8,884 nt of DNA from CAZUMH01 sp964621645 (GTDB lineage Bacteria > Zhuqueibacterota > QNDG01 > JAGLOF01), in assembly GCA_964621645.1 (NCBI GenBank), contig CAZUMH010000116.1, positions 1 to 8,884 of the forward strand. Reading direction: 5' to 3'. Position 1 is the stretch's first letter. Each line of letters starts with the position of its first letter. Positions 1 through 5,738 of the stretch are shown in pieces. The position numbers and the translations under genes were made by a program. The notes under the pieces are model-generated. The model did not search any database. It was given only the letters and a program-made list of their open reading frames with translations, and was not told where the DNA came from.

Positions 1-1616
1 AACGTCCGATAGAGCCCCTGGGTATATTCACCACCGAAGCGGATTTCATGGGCGCTGCCGATCTGTTTGCTCAAATCCAGTTTAAACATCGTCTTTGTTT
101 CTTCCCACATGCCAATAGTCCCGTATGTCGAGGGCACTCCGCCGGCTAAACTGTCGTTCATATAGTAATGCGGAATTGACCAGGTGGACTCGAACGGCAG
201 GTAAAAGCTACCATAGCCTTTGCCGGTATCGATAAGGCCGCTGGCATAAGACGGATCGCCAAACTTTGCATAGTTTTCCGCGTTGAGATCCCAGGGCATA
301 TCAACGGGACCATAATTGTTGCCTCTCTTGCTGTAACTTGCCTGCAGAGTGTAAAACATGGTGGGATCGATCGTATGGGTCAGTTTGATATAGGCCATAT
401 AATTGTACGGATGGTTTCTCGATGTTCCAGCCTCGTTTACTGTCACCAGCGACGTCGGATAACTGGACTGGGGCGTTGAACGGGTAATGTTGCCGTTGAA
501 GCCCAGCTGAAATCTGATGGGCTGGAAATCGAACACCAGGTTGGAGTTAATAGTAGAAGACGTGTTGCCGCCGCCCGGCAATCTCCCCGGAGGCGCATCA
601 ACATAGTACCAGGTAGTATCTTTCTGTTGGGGTACGCCAGAAGTGGTTGCCAGAGGATTGCTCACCGAGGTCACCTTAATGGAATCCTGATTGAACCCCG
701 CGAAACGGGTGGCGCTGCTAGCAACGTAGCTATGCTCCAAAGCCACGAAGAAACGGATCTTATCCATAGAGGGGAAGATCGGTCCCGATGCTGTCAGGGT
801 GTAATCGTTGTAGCCGTAGGAGTAGAGCTTGTCGATACCGAGAATCTGGTAGGAGCCGGCATCGTTTTTAATTGCCCAGAAATCGTCACTGATTCCTTCC
901 AGAGTGAAGTGATAGTTCTTCCTCCCGGTTTTGGTCTGGGCCATGGCGACACCTGACATCTTGCCGCCGAAGGCAGCGCCGTAGCCACCGGTCTGCATCT
1001 GAACCTCTTCGATAGCGCCGTGAATAACGGAGGTCATGCTCTCGCCGCCGAAGGCATTGGAGGTGTTCACTCCGTCAACGTAATACACGGTCTGATTGTT
1101 ACGACCGCCGCGCACGTGCAATCCGCCGTCGTTTACAACACCGGCCATCTGGGAGATGGCGGCGTTAACACCACGGATGGGCATGTGCTGCATGTCTTCG
1201 CCACGTACTACCTGGACCTCGTTGGTCTTGCCTTTCTCGATCAGCGGTTTCTCAGCGGTAATAACCACTTCCTGACCTTCCAAGACCTCTTGCTCCATTT
1301 CGATATCCTGATATGCGGTAAGACCTGATGTCACGATGACATCCTGGATAACGGTCTTTTTATACCCCATATATGAAATGACGAGGTTGTACTTCCCGGC
1401 GGGTACATTGAGGATAATGTACTCACCATTCACGTCTGTGGCGGCTCCCCAGTTGGTATTCTCCAGGGACACATTGGCCCCATAAAGGGGATCGCCATTT
1501 TCTTTATCCACTACCGTTCCTCTTAACTTTCCGACCTGGGCCAGGACTAATCCTGGAAGCACCAGTGCCACCACCAGAAAGCAGAGAAGCGACATGGATA
1601 GTTTTCCAAATCTCAT
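1..1616 (-). CDS. TonB-dependent outer-membrane receptor, N-terminal 538 residues (C-terminus beyond window)
   Basis: Open without a stop from the ATG at 1616 to the window edge. Residues 1-26 are a signal peptide (basic start MRFGK, hydrophobic core, VLA before Q27). Residues about 29-112 are a CarboxypepD_reg-like beta-sandwich (GTVVDKENGDPLYGANV, then NGEYIILNVPAGKYNL). Residues about 125-235 are the plug, with GGLHVRGGRNNQTVYYVDGV and GGYGAAFGGKMSGV. The rest is the start of the beta-barrel, rich in alternating aromatic strands. Known for the family: energised uptake of a bulky ligand across the outer membrane via TonB/ExbBD, usually 850-1100 residues in this architecture, so about half is missing. 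The ligand cannot be told from sequence; no SusD partner is in view. The start is firm: AAGGAGG lies 7 bases upstream. It is separated from clpX by 766 non-coding bases, so it is an independent unit. Confidence 0.93.
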   Translation of the reverse strand, partial: MRFGKLSMSLLCFLVVALVLPGLVLAQVGKLRGTVVDKENGDPLYGANVSLENTNWGAATDVNGEYIILNVPAGKYNLVISYMGYKKTVIQDVIVTSGLTAYQDIEMEQEVLEGQEVVITAEKPLIEKGKTNEVQVVRGEDMQHMPIRGVNAAISQMAGVVNDGGLHVRGGRNNQTVYYVDGVNTSNAFGGESMTSVIHGAIEEVQMQTGGYGAAFGGKMSGVAMAQTKTGRKNYHFTLEGISDDFWAIKNDAGSYQILGIDKLYSYGYNDYTLTASGPIFPSMDKIRFFVALEHSYVASSATRFAGFNQDSIKVTSVSNPLATTSGVPQQKDTTWYYVDAPPGRLPGGGNTSSTINSNLVFDFQPIRFQLGFNGNITRSTPQSSYPTSLVTVNEAGTSRNHPYNYMAYIKLTHTIDPTMFYTLQASYSKRGNNYGPVDMPWDLNAENYAKFGDPSYASGLIDTGKGYGSFYLPFESTWSIPHYYMNDSLAGGVPSTYGTIGMWEETKTMFKLDLSKQIGSAHEIRFGGEYTQGLYRT

Positions 1617-1708
1617 AGAGATGCCTCCTTGTCTAATTTGGCACACACAGTTCTCACAATCTTCTCAAACATAAAACCTCCCCACCACACCCCCCAAAAA
1701 CAAAACAT
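1613..1708 (-). CDS. Possible 31-codon leader peptide or small ORF upstream of the receptor
   Basis: Minus-strand ATG at 1708-1706 is preceded by GGGAGAGG (1720-1713) at a good distance. The reading frame runs 31 codons and stops at TGA 1615-1613, which overlaps the receptor ATG as ATGA, the arrangement typical of translational coupling. The peptide begins MFCFWGVWWGGFMFEKIV; three Trp fall within the first nine residues. The Trp codons arise from a G-rich tract, so chance is a real alternative. If transcription started from the TAnnTTTG element at 1666-1673, the ORF would not be transcribed from its start; it needs the promoter at 2037-2065 or another upstream one. No homology recognised. 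Confidence 0.25.
   Translation of the reverse strand: MFCFWGVWWGGFMFEKIVRTVCAKLDKEASL
1624..1630 (-). promoter_or_regulatory. Ribosome binding site of the TonB-dependent receptor
   Basis: Minus-strand AAGGAGG with a 7-base spacer to the ATG at 1616-1614, a near-perfect Shine-Dalgarno. It fixes the receptor start and is the strongest RBS in the window. Confidence 0.85.
1666..1697 (-). promoter_or_regulatory. Candidate Bacteroidota-type promoter of the receptor gene
   Basis: Minus strand: TTG at 1697-1695, 21-base spacer, then TATGTTTG at 1673-1666, an exact match to TAnnTTTG, the -7 element known from Bacteroides housekeeping genes. It would start transcription near 1660 and give a 5' leader of about 45 bases including the strong RBS. 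The spacer is unusually G-rich (GGGGGGTGTGGTGGGGAGG). Confidence 0.4.
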
Positions 1709-1803
1709 TACACCTCTCCCTTTTTCCCAATCACCCCCTTTCACTGGTTTTTTAACTGCATTGAACAGGATTAAATAAATAATTAACTCTCCTGACTTAA
1801 GCG

Positions 1804-1851
1804 AAAAAAGCCATTCAACGTCTTGCCCTATGGACTTTAAAACGCGATGGC
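1804..1851 (-). terminator. Rho-independent terminator-like hairpin in the intergenic region
   Basis: Minus strand: GCCAT (1851-1847) pairs with ATGGC (1814-1810). The stem extends inward through CG/TG and CGT/ACG with two single-base bulges, and an apical GTCC-ATA-GGGC hairpin (1835-1825) fills the loop. Six Ts follow directly (1809-1804). It lies about 190 bases before the receptor ATG, so it either ends a small RNA begun at about 2030 or attenuates the receptor message. Thermodynamics were not computed. Confidence 0.5.
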
Positions 1852-2030
1852 CTCTCCTTAACCTCCCTGGAATTACTAGTAAAATTATATTTGGATATCG
1901 TGATAAAAATCGACTAAATTATAAAAGATTAAAATACAGCCGTCGTTTCTCCCCATCATAAAGCCCGTAAGGCAGGCCAGTGATTTTCATAATGTATTCA
2001 AAATATTTTGTAGTTTGATATAGCGTCTAG
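1804..2030 (-). ncRNA. Putative small RNA or attenuated 5' leader, about 225 nt, family unknown
   Basis: A near-consensus promoter at 2065-2037 predicts a start near 2030, and an intrinsic-terminator-like hairpin with T6 ends at 1804. No ORF of useful length lies between. Recognisable elements on the minus strand: a 12-base perfect palindrome CAAAATATTTTG at 2010-1999, a short GCCT/GGGC hairpin near 1976-1962, purine-rich GGGAGG and GGAGAGG just before the terminator. I compared it by eye with consensus elements of tmRNA, SRP RNA, RNase P, cobalamin, TPP, FMN, glycine, c-di-GMP, SAM and preQ1 riboswitches and saw no match; 6S RNA cannot be excluded by eye. It could be a trans-acting RNA or a regulatory leader for the receptor. 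Confidence 0.35.
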
Positions 2031-2036
2031 GGATTA

Positions 2037-2065
2037 AGTATATAAAAAATCCCCCACTTTGTCAA
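2037..2065 (-). promoter_or_regulatory. Strong sigma70-type promoter reading toward the receptor gene
   Basis: Minus strand: TTGACA at 2065-2060 (6/6 match to the -35 consensus), exactly 17 bases, then TATACT at 2042-2037 (5/6 match to the -10). Predicted start about 2030. It is the best canonical promoter I see in the window and drives the putative RNA at 1804-2030, with possible read-through to the receptor 410 bases away. Confidence 0.6.
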
Positions 2066-2181
2066 GCCATTTTTTGCTTGAAATTGATTTAATCACCCTC
2101 GGGAAAACAATAATATATGATAACGATACCCACCACACCAATAAACATTCTTTTTCGTTGAAAGGAAACCGGCCTATCTTC

Positions 2182-2252
2182 GTTAATTAACTAATATTAT
2201 TCTGGAAATTATAATAATTAAACTTACGTATTACGTATATTTTGAATAATAT
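2182..2252. repeat. Cluster of short AT-rich palindromes
   Basis: GTTAATTAAC (2182-2191) is a perfect 10-base palindrome. AATTAT-A-ATAATT (2207-2219) and TACGTA-T-TACGTA (2225-2237) are 13-base inverted repeats around one central base. ATATTATTC (2194-2202) recurs inverted as GAATAATAT (2244-2252). AT richness makes some of this expected; regulator binding or a structural role is speculative. Confidence 0.5.
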
Positions 2253-2382
2253 CTATTTATCTGTTGAATGATCCAAACAATGCTACGGGAAAAAACCTTT
2301 TTATCAAATCTGTACTGCGTAACCCAGAAGAAAATATTTCCTTAAAAAAACCGCTCCGATGAAAAACAAATCTAAACACCAA

Positions 2383-3621
2383 TCAGGCTCTCGCTTTCGA
2401 TTTCTCCGAATATTTCAGAAGCGGCTCCTTTTTTTCAGTAATCACCTTTTCCGTGATGATACATTCGACGACGTCTTTCAAAGCAGGCAATTCATACATG
2501 ATCTGGAGCATCGCTTCTTCCATAATAGAGCGAAGAGCCCTGGCACCTGTCTTTTTTTGCTGTGCCAGACGGACTACCGCCTGTAAAGCGTTATCCTTAA
2601 AAGTAAGCGTTACTCCATCCATCTGAAAAAGTTTCTCATACTGTTTTACAAGTGCGTTCTTTGGTTCTACCAGTATGCGCATCAGCGTTTCCTGATCAAG
2701 CGATTCCAGGATGGAAACAACCGGCAATCTCCCCACCAGTTCCGGTATCAGGCCAAAATGCAGCAAATCGTCCGGTTCCACCTGATTAAGGATCTCGTTT
2801 AATCCTACCTCCCTGCTGCTGCGGACCGCGGCGCCGAAGCCCATAACTTTTTTACCGATCCGTCCGGAAATAATCTTCTCAACGCCTTCAAAGGACCCGC
2901 CGCAAATAAAGAGAATGTCACGGGTGTTCACCGAAATAAGACTCTGCTCCGGATGTTTTCTGCCTCCCTTTGGCGGTACAGAGACGATGGATCCCTCCAG
3001 CAGCTTTAAAAGACCCTGCTGCACCCCTTCCCCCGACACATCCCTGGTGATGGAAGCACTCTCCGTTTTACGGGCGATTTTATCGATCTCATCCACATAG
3101 ACGATGCCCTTTTCAGCCAGATCAAGCTTGTATTCCGCCGCCTGGAGCAGCCGCACCAAGACATTTTCCACATCTTCACCAACATATCCCGCCTCGGTAA
3201 GGGTGGTCGCATCTGCTATGGCGAACGGAACCTTGAGAAACCTGGCCAGCGTCTGGGCCAGCAATGTCTTCCCGACTCCGGTGGGGCCGATAAGGAGAAT
3301 ATTGCTCTTGGCCAGTTCCACCTCATTGTCATCCAGGTGCTGATTTATTCTTTTGTAATGATTATATACCGCAACGGCAATGGTCTTTTTGGCAGTATCC
3401 TGTCCGATGACATAACGGTCCAGTTCCGTCTTTATCTCCTGGGGAGACGGAAGGGGGTGTACAAGGGTGAAAGAACTGCGGCGCAAGTCGGAGCGGATGA
3501 TTTCTTCCGCATAGCGTACACACTCGTTACATATATTCACACCCGGTCCGGTGACCATGGCCTCCACGTCTTCGGAGGAGCGGCCGCAGAAGGAACAGAC
3601 ATACTGATTTGATTCGCTCAC
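2383..3621 (-). CDS. clpX: ClpX, ATP-dependent unfoldase of the ClpXP protease
   Basis: Hexameric AAA+ unfoldase that recognises tagged substrates and threads them into ClpP in the cytoplasm. Visible in order: four-Cys zinc-binding domain (C9, C12, C31, C34); Walker A GPTGVGKT at 112-119; pore loop GYVG at 145-148; Walker B IVYVDE at 173-178; RKH loop at 221-223; the ClpP-docking loop, here MGF at 260-262 rather than the usual IGF; arginine finger in GLIPELVGRLP (R298); sensor-2 GAR at 359-361. At 412 residues it is full length. Start is GTG at 3621; its GTGA overlaps the clpP stop by 4 bases, so translation is probably coupled, with AAGGA about 9 bases upstream. Last gene of the tRNA-tig-clpP-clpX cluster; no lon follows. 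Confidence 0.97.
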   Translation of the reverse strand: MSESNQYVCSFCGRSSEDVEAMVTGPGVNICNECVRYAEEIIRSDLRRSSFTLVHPLPSPQEIKTELDRYVIGQDTAKKTIAVAVYNHYKRINQHLDDNEVELAKSNILLIGPTGVGKTLLAQTLARFLKVPFAIADATTLTEAGYVGEDVENVLVRLLQAAEYKLDLAEKGIVYVDEIDKIARKTESASITRDVSGEGVQQGLLKLLEGSIVSVPPKGGRKHPEQSLISVNTRDILFICGGSFEGVEKIISGRIGKKVMGFGAAVRSSREVGLNEILNQVEPDDLLHFGLIPELVGRLPVVSILESLDQETLMRILVEPKNALVKQYEKLFQMDGVTLTFKDNALQAVVRLAQQKKTGARALRSIMEEAMLQIMYELPALKDVVECIITEKVITEKKEPLLKYSEKSKARA

Positions 3622-4259
3622 TTGTCTGAGTCCTTGCTCTTTGCCTTTGCCGGGGAGGAAGGTTTTTTCTTATCTTTTTCGGTACGGAGCATCACTTCGT
3701 CAATGATACCGTATTCCTTTGCCTCGGTTGCTGACATGAAAAAATTGCGATCCGTGTCTCTTTCGATCTTCTCCAGCGGCTGACCGGTATGTTGCACCAG
3801 GATGCTGTTGAGCTTTTCACGCAGGGTGAGTATCTCACGGGTAGCGATCTCGATATCGGTGGCCTGTCCCTGAGCCCCGCCCAGCGGTTGATGGATCATG
3901 ACTCGGACATGAGGCAACGCTGAGCGTTTTCCCTTGGTGCCGGCCGCCAGAAGCAGAGCTCCCATGCTGGACGCCTGGCCCATGCAGATGGTTGCGACAT
4001 CCGGGCGTACATACTGCATGGTATCATAGATGGCAAGTCCCGATGAAACCATGCCTCCCGGAGTATTGAGATAGATGAATATGTCCTTTTCCGGGTCTTC
4101 CGCTTCTAAAAAAAGGAGTTGCGCAATGACCAGGCTGGCCACGGCATCATCGATCACGGACCCGATGAATATAATCCGTTCCCTGAGGAGACGGGAGAAG
4201 ATATCGTAGGCCCTCTCCCCTCTTCCGGTCTGTTCCACTACTATAGGTACCAGTCCCAT
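3618..4259 (-). CDS. clpP: ClpP, proteolytic subunit of the Clp protease, with Asn at the triad Asp position
   Basis: Serine peptidase forming the double-ring chamber that degrades proteins fed by ClpX. With the ATG at 4259 the protein has 213 residues: N-terminal axial-loop segment GLVPIVVEQTGRGERAYDIFSRLL, oxyanion-region TPGG (67-69), nucleophile S98 in GQASSMGA, H123 in MIHQPLGGAQGQ. The third triad residue, normally the last Asp of ERDTDRD, reads Asn here (ERDTDRNFF, N172, codon AAT). Known: Listeria ClpP1 also carries Asn172 and works mainly together with a second ClpP. The C-terminal tail is Lys/Ser-rich (about residues 194-213). A GTG one codon upstream (4262) is an alternative start; AAGGGGG lies 8 bases before the ATG. 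It begins 14 bases after tig and overlaps clpX by 4 bases. Confidence 0.96.
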   Translation of the reverse strand: MGLVPIVVEQTGRGERAYDIFSRLLRERIIFIGSVIDDAVASLVIAQLLFLEAEDPEKDIFIYLNTPGGMVSSGLAIYDTMQYVRPDVATICMGQASSMGALLLAAGTKGKRSALPHVRVMIHQPLGGAQGQATDIEIATREILTLREKLNSILVQHTGQPLEKIERDTDRNFFMSATEAKEYGIIDEVMLRTEKDKKKPSSPAKAKSKDSDK

Positions 4260-4273
4260 CACATCGGCCCCCT

Positions 4274-5557
4274 TTAGGTAATAAGTGAAGACTTTGCTTT
4301 TTCAGGTTTGACTGTGACTTCTTTTATCTTCAGCTTGTTTTTAAGAAATTCCATCAGCTTGTTCTCGGCCAGAGTATTCTGAATGCGGCGGCGGTTTTCT
4401 TCCTTTTTGAACCAGGCCTTCAGTTTCATCTGTTCCTTCTCATTCTGACTAATAATACGGTTTATTTCCTCATTTACCTCCTCTTCGGAGACGGAAATGC
4501 TCTCCTTTTCGGCAAGGCGCTCCGAAATGAGATTCCATTTGAGATGCCAGACTACCAAAGGCCGCTGGGAATTGTCAAAATCCTGCCTGGTCATCCTCTG
4601 CTCTCCTCTAGAGGACTCCTCCTCCCAGAGGGAATCCAGCAGGTTTTGCACCATCGCTCCGGGGAGGGAGAAATCATTGCGTTTGATGATTTCATCCATG
4701 ATCCTTTGCCGCAGCCCCTTTTCGGCCTCATCATCCCGCCGGGCCTCCAGACTCCGGCGCACTTCTTCCTTGAGATTTTGGAGGTTCTCGTATTGGCCCA
4801 GCTCCTGGGCGAAGGTATCATTCAATTCCGGCAGGATCTTCTCTTCCACCTTCTCGACGTTAATCGAATAGTGATCCGTTTTGTTGCTGCCGTCCTCGGC
4901 GGGCTGGGTGATACTGAAGCGGCGGGTGTCACCTTTCTTCACTCCGTTCAGCTGATCTCCCAGTAGACGTCCCACCTGATTGTCACCCAGCTCAAACATC
5001 CGGGCCGGCCATTTTTGACCGATCATCGGAACCCCCGAAGAGTCCAGCGCCTGAACTTCGCCGTGTACCAGATTCCCGCCGGAAGCTCCTTCACCCACTT
5101 CGCTGAAGCTGGCCCTCTCTTCCCGCAGAAGCTGCAGCGTGCGTTCCACATCCTCGTCCGTAACCTTGACGGTGCGTTTTTCCACTTTAAAACCCTGGTA
5201 ATCATCCGGATCAATGTCAGGTTCAACTTCCACCTCTGAAACAAAGGAGAACGGCCGACCTTCCTGAAAATTGACTTCTTTTACGGTACCGGGGGAAACT
5301 ATCGGAATCTCCTCCTGCACCACCGCCAGGCGAAAATATTTCTGGATCAATTCTTCCCTGACTTCATGTTCGATGGCCTGACCGAACTGCTTCTTCAAAA
5401 TCGAGAGAGGGATCTTCCCCTGGCGGAATCCATCTATGCGCGCCTTTTTCTGGTACTTCTTATAACCTTTCTGGATCTCGGGCTCAACCTCTGCGTAGGG
5501 GACTTCAACGTCCACCTGACGTTTGCATTCGCCCAGATCTGTGACGGTAACTTTCAA
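4274..5557 (-). CDS. tig: Trigger factor, ribosome-associated chaperone
   Basis: Binds the ribosome exit tunnel at protein L23 and shields nascent chains. The start is TTG at 5557-5555, with AGGAG 6 bases upstream (5568-5564). The frame stays open upstream into the tRNA-Leu gene, so an ATG at 5641 there is spurious. With the TTG start the ribosome-docking signature GFRQGK falls at residues 43-48, exactly as GFRKGK does in E. coli. Domains: ribosome-binding 1-110, PPIase-like about 150-240, helical chaperone domain around it (VEVEPDIDPDDYQGFKVEK linker, LPELNDTFAQELG, long charged helices to the end). Length 427 is normal. The PPIase segment lacks the usual IPGFE-type core (VGRLLGDQL instead), so isomerase activity is doubtful. 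First protein gene of the tig-clpP-clpX operon. Confidence 0.96.
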   Translation of the reverse strand: MKVTVTDLGECKRQVDVEVPYAEVEPEIQKGYKKYQKKARIDGFRQGKIPLSILKKQFGQAIEHEVREELIQKYFRLAVVQEEIPIVSPGTVKEVNFQEGRPFSFVSEVEVEPDIDPDDYQGFKVEKRTVKVTDEDVERTLQLLREERASFSEVGEGASGGNLVHGEVQALDSSGVPMIGQKWPARMFELGDNQVGRLLGDQLNGVKKGDTRRFSITQPAEDGSNKTDHYSINVEKVEEKILPELNDTFAQELGQYENLQNLKEEVRRSLEARRDDEAEKGLRQRIMDEIIKRNDFSLPGAMVQNLLDSLWEEESSRGEQRMTRQDFDNSQRPLVVWHLKWNLISERLAEKESISVSEEEVNEEINRIISQNEKEQMKLKAWFKKEENRRRIQNTLAENKLMEFLKNKLKIKEVTVKPEKAKSSLIT

Positions 5558-5563
5558 TGAATA

Positions 5564-5568
5564 CTCCT
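5564..5568 (-). promoter_or_regulatory. Ribosome binding site that fixes the TTG start of tig
   Basis: Minus-strand AGGAG with a 6-base spacer to TTG 5557-5555. It lies just beyond the tRNA 3' end, and no ATG occurs in frame between the tRNA and this site, which supports the TTG start. Confidence 0.75.
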
Positions 5569-5598
5569 GCCTGCTGATTCTTGGTCCATACAAAAAAC

Positions 5599-5684
5599 TG
5601 GTGCGAGAGGAGGGACTCGAACCCACACGTCCAGAGGACACTAGATCCTAAATCTAGCGCGTCTACCAGTTCCGCCACTCTCGC
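5599..5684 (-). tRNA. tRNA-Leu, anticodon UAG
   Basis: 86 bases including encoded CCA. The acceptor stem GCGAGAG (5684-5678) pairs with CTCTCGC (5609-5603), discriminator A, then CCA (5601-5599). The anticodon arm is CTAGA-TTTAGGA-TCTAG, giving anticodon TAG (reads CUA and other CUN codons). The long variable arm GTCC-TCT-GGAC is the class II feature of tRNA-Leu. D-loop contains GG in AACTGGTAGAC, T-loop is TTCGAGT. The T-stem GTGGG/CCCTC contains one T-T mismatch at its second pair. A T6 run follows the CCA within the 41-base gap to tig, so the tRNA may be partly terminated or co-transcribed with tig-clpP-clpX and processed out. Confidence 0.96.
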
Positions 5685-5694
5685 ACAAGCACGC

Positions 5695-5725
5695 CAAAGA
5701 TACGATTATTTGTCCGAAAAAACAA
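5695..5725 (-). promoter_or_regulatory. Promoter of tRNA-Leu and probably of tig-clpP-clpX
   Basis: Minus strand: TTG at 5725-5723, 20-base spacer, then TATCTTTG at 5702-5695, an exact TAnnTTTG match with the spacing known for Bacteroides-type promoters. Read as sigma70 it would be TTGTTT-N17-TATCTT, a weaker match. It is in the right place: transcription would start a few bases before the mature tRNA 5' end at 5684. No other promoter-like sequence is evident before tig. Confidence 0.6.
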
Positions 5726-5738
5726 CGGCTTTCTGAGC

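Larger units (their letters stand above)
1617..2382. other. 766-base AT-rich intergenic region between clpX and the receptor gene
   Basis: No convincing protein gene on either strand apart from the 31-codon ORF next to the receptor. The half nearest the receptor holds the promoters, hairpin and RBS listed separately. The half next to clpX (2066-2382) is very AT-rich and contains several palindromes (2182-2252). A clear terminator for the tig-clpP-clpX operon was not found; the T7 run at 2350-2344 on the minus strand lacks a good preceding stem. Confidence 0.8.

Noticed and set aside
627..1328. Plus-strand open frames of about 100 codons opposite the receptor gene
   Set aside because: Antisense shadows of a frame with clear signal peptide, CarboxypepD_reg and plug motifs; no RBS or family resemblance.
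1884..1889. Minus-strand TATAAT inside the putative RNA region
   Set aside because: No -35 or TTG element at a suitable distance; the base-rich AT context makes the hexamer likely by chance.
1921..1980. Known riboswitch (cobalamin, FMN, TPP, c-di-GMP) before the TonB receptor
   Set aside because: None of the conserved boxes I know for these classes is present; only a generic GCCT/GGGC hairpin is seen.
2117..2130. GATAAC-GATACC resembling two units of a Fur box, upstream of the promoter at 2037-2065
   Set aside because: Only two imperfect GATAAT-like hexamers and no inverted third unit; AT-rich sequence gives such matches often. Iron control of the receptor is not supported.
2367..2374. Minus-strand TAGATTTG (TAnnTTTG) just after the clpX stop
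   Set aside because: No TTG element 19-21 bases upstream, and nothing begins directly downstream.
2344..2380. Terminator for the clp operon: T7 run after GGAGCGG on the minus strand
   Set aside because: The only stem before it is short, bulged and separated from the T-run; not enough to call.
4497..4966. Plus-strand open frames of 124 and 140 codons opposite tig
   Set aside because: Low-complexity Ser/Arg- or Leu-rich translations that mirror the tig codons; no independent support.
5558..5641. 28-residue N-terminal extension of trigger factor starting at 5641
   Set aside because: It translates the tRNA-Leu gene; the TTG at 5557 with AGGAG gives the canonical length and motif position.
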